Of a stretch of DNA of 5,968 bases, positions 5,707 through 5,968 are shown piece after piece (the stretch's first letter is position 1; the number at the start of each line of letters is the position of its first letter). The translations under genes were made by a program, and so were the position numbers. This DNA comes from Chloroflexota bacterium. Lineage in GTDB: Bacteria > Chloroflexota > Dehalococcoidia > JACPPY01. The DNA is taken from contig JACPRR010000216.1 of the NCBI GenBank assembly GCA_016189825.1, positions 1-5,968 on the forward strand, given 5' to 3'. The notes beneath the pieces are model-generated. The model was not told the DNA's origin. It worked only from the letters and a program-made list of their open reading frames with translations, and did not search any database.

Positions 5707-5958
5707 TTACTTGCCGGAGCCTACGCCTTCAGTCTTGAAGCCCCTCAGCTCCTGGTACTTCTCGGCGCCGATGCACTCTTTCGCCTTCGCGCACCAGTCG
5801 ATGCAAGAAGGCGCCTGCTCTTTGTACACCCATTGCCCGCACTTATGGCACTTCACTCTCAACTCGTTTGAGAAGATCTCCTCGATCTCGCCGCAATGGG
5901 GACACTTTACTTCTTCGATTGTGAGGTTCCTTGATTCAGATCCCGGACACTTCAACAC
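5707..5958 (-). CDS. Small cysteine-rich zinc-ribbon-like protein, function unknown
   Basis: An 83-residue protein starting at GTG 5958 with GAGGA at 5968-5964, five bases upstream; TTG 5955 is an alternative start. It has eight cysteines: Cys4, a CPHC pair (19, 22), a CHKC pair (37, 40), and CIDWCAKAKEC (52, 56, 62). The two CxxC pairs look like a rubredoxin-like or zinc-ribbon metal site. The C-terminal CxxxCxxxxxC run with IGAEKYQEL is a second cysteine cluster that might bind metal or an Fe-S cluster. No signal peptide or membrane segment is seen, so it is likely cytosolic. I recall similar small proteins in environmental bacteria and archaea but cannot attach a function. It is followed by a hairpin and separated by 140 bases from the tRNA, so it is probably not part of the NAD operon. 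Confidence 0.85.
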   Translation of the reverse strand: MLKCPGSESRNLTIEEVKCPHCGEIEEIFSNELRVKCHKCGQWVYKEQAPSCIDWCAKAKECIGAEKYQELRGFKTEGVGSGK

Positions 5959-5968
5959 TGTGTTCCTC

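Noticed and set aside
1..5968. CRISPR array, toxin-antitoxin, phage or defence genes, or a NAD riboswitch
   Set aside because: No spaced direct repeats, no such protein families, and no structured leader of suitable length before miaB were seen. The space upstream of the NAD operon is taken by the tRNA.

Overview
The window is a compact bacterial operon for de novo NAD biosynthesis, with every gene on the minus strand. It is moderately GC-rich. The tRNA carries an encoded CCA and the genes use Shine-Dalgarno starts or overlap each other. The MiaB wording (GCQMNKAES), the short 318-residue NadA and the small eight-cysteine protein resemble Chloroflexota (Dehalococcoidia-like) or other anaerobic environmental lineages. 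That placement rests on memory of these families and is only a weak inference.

Layout in transcription order, right to left. At 5958-5707 lies a small cysteine-rich zinc-ribbon-like protein of unknown function with its SD at the window edge. The 140-base gap after it holds two inverted repeats, one a perfect 13-bp hairpin, and a plausible promoter. At 5566-5474 is a complete tRNA-Ser(GCU). Eight bases later miaB (5465-4167) begins, followed by nadA (4170-3214), nadB (3194-1653) and nadC (1632-778). miaB and nadA overlap by the ATGA arrangement. nadA to nadB and nadB to nadC are separated by about 20 bases, although nadC also has an ATGA-overlapping alternative start. Past nadC, the left 730 bases are the 5' half of an IS1182-type insertion sequence, with a transposase that runs off the left edge.

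Functionally, NadB oxidises L-aspartate to iminoaspartate. NadA condenses this with dihydroxyacetone phosphate to quinolinate. NadC converts quinolinate and PRPP to nicotinate mononucleotide. MiaB, a radical-SAM tRNA methylthiotransferase, shares a 4Fe-4S dependence with NadA but not a pathway. The tRNA, miaB and nadABC look like one transcription unit.

I found no clearly new system. The features most worth a second look are the tRNA abutting miaB with no ribosome-binding site, a perfect palindrome inside the tRNA promoter spacer, a strong hairpin whose T-run faces the wrong way for its gene, and the insertion sequence immediately behind nadC.
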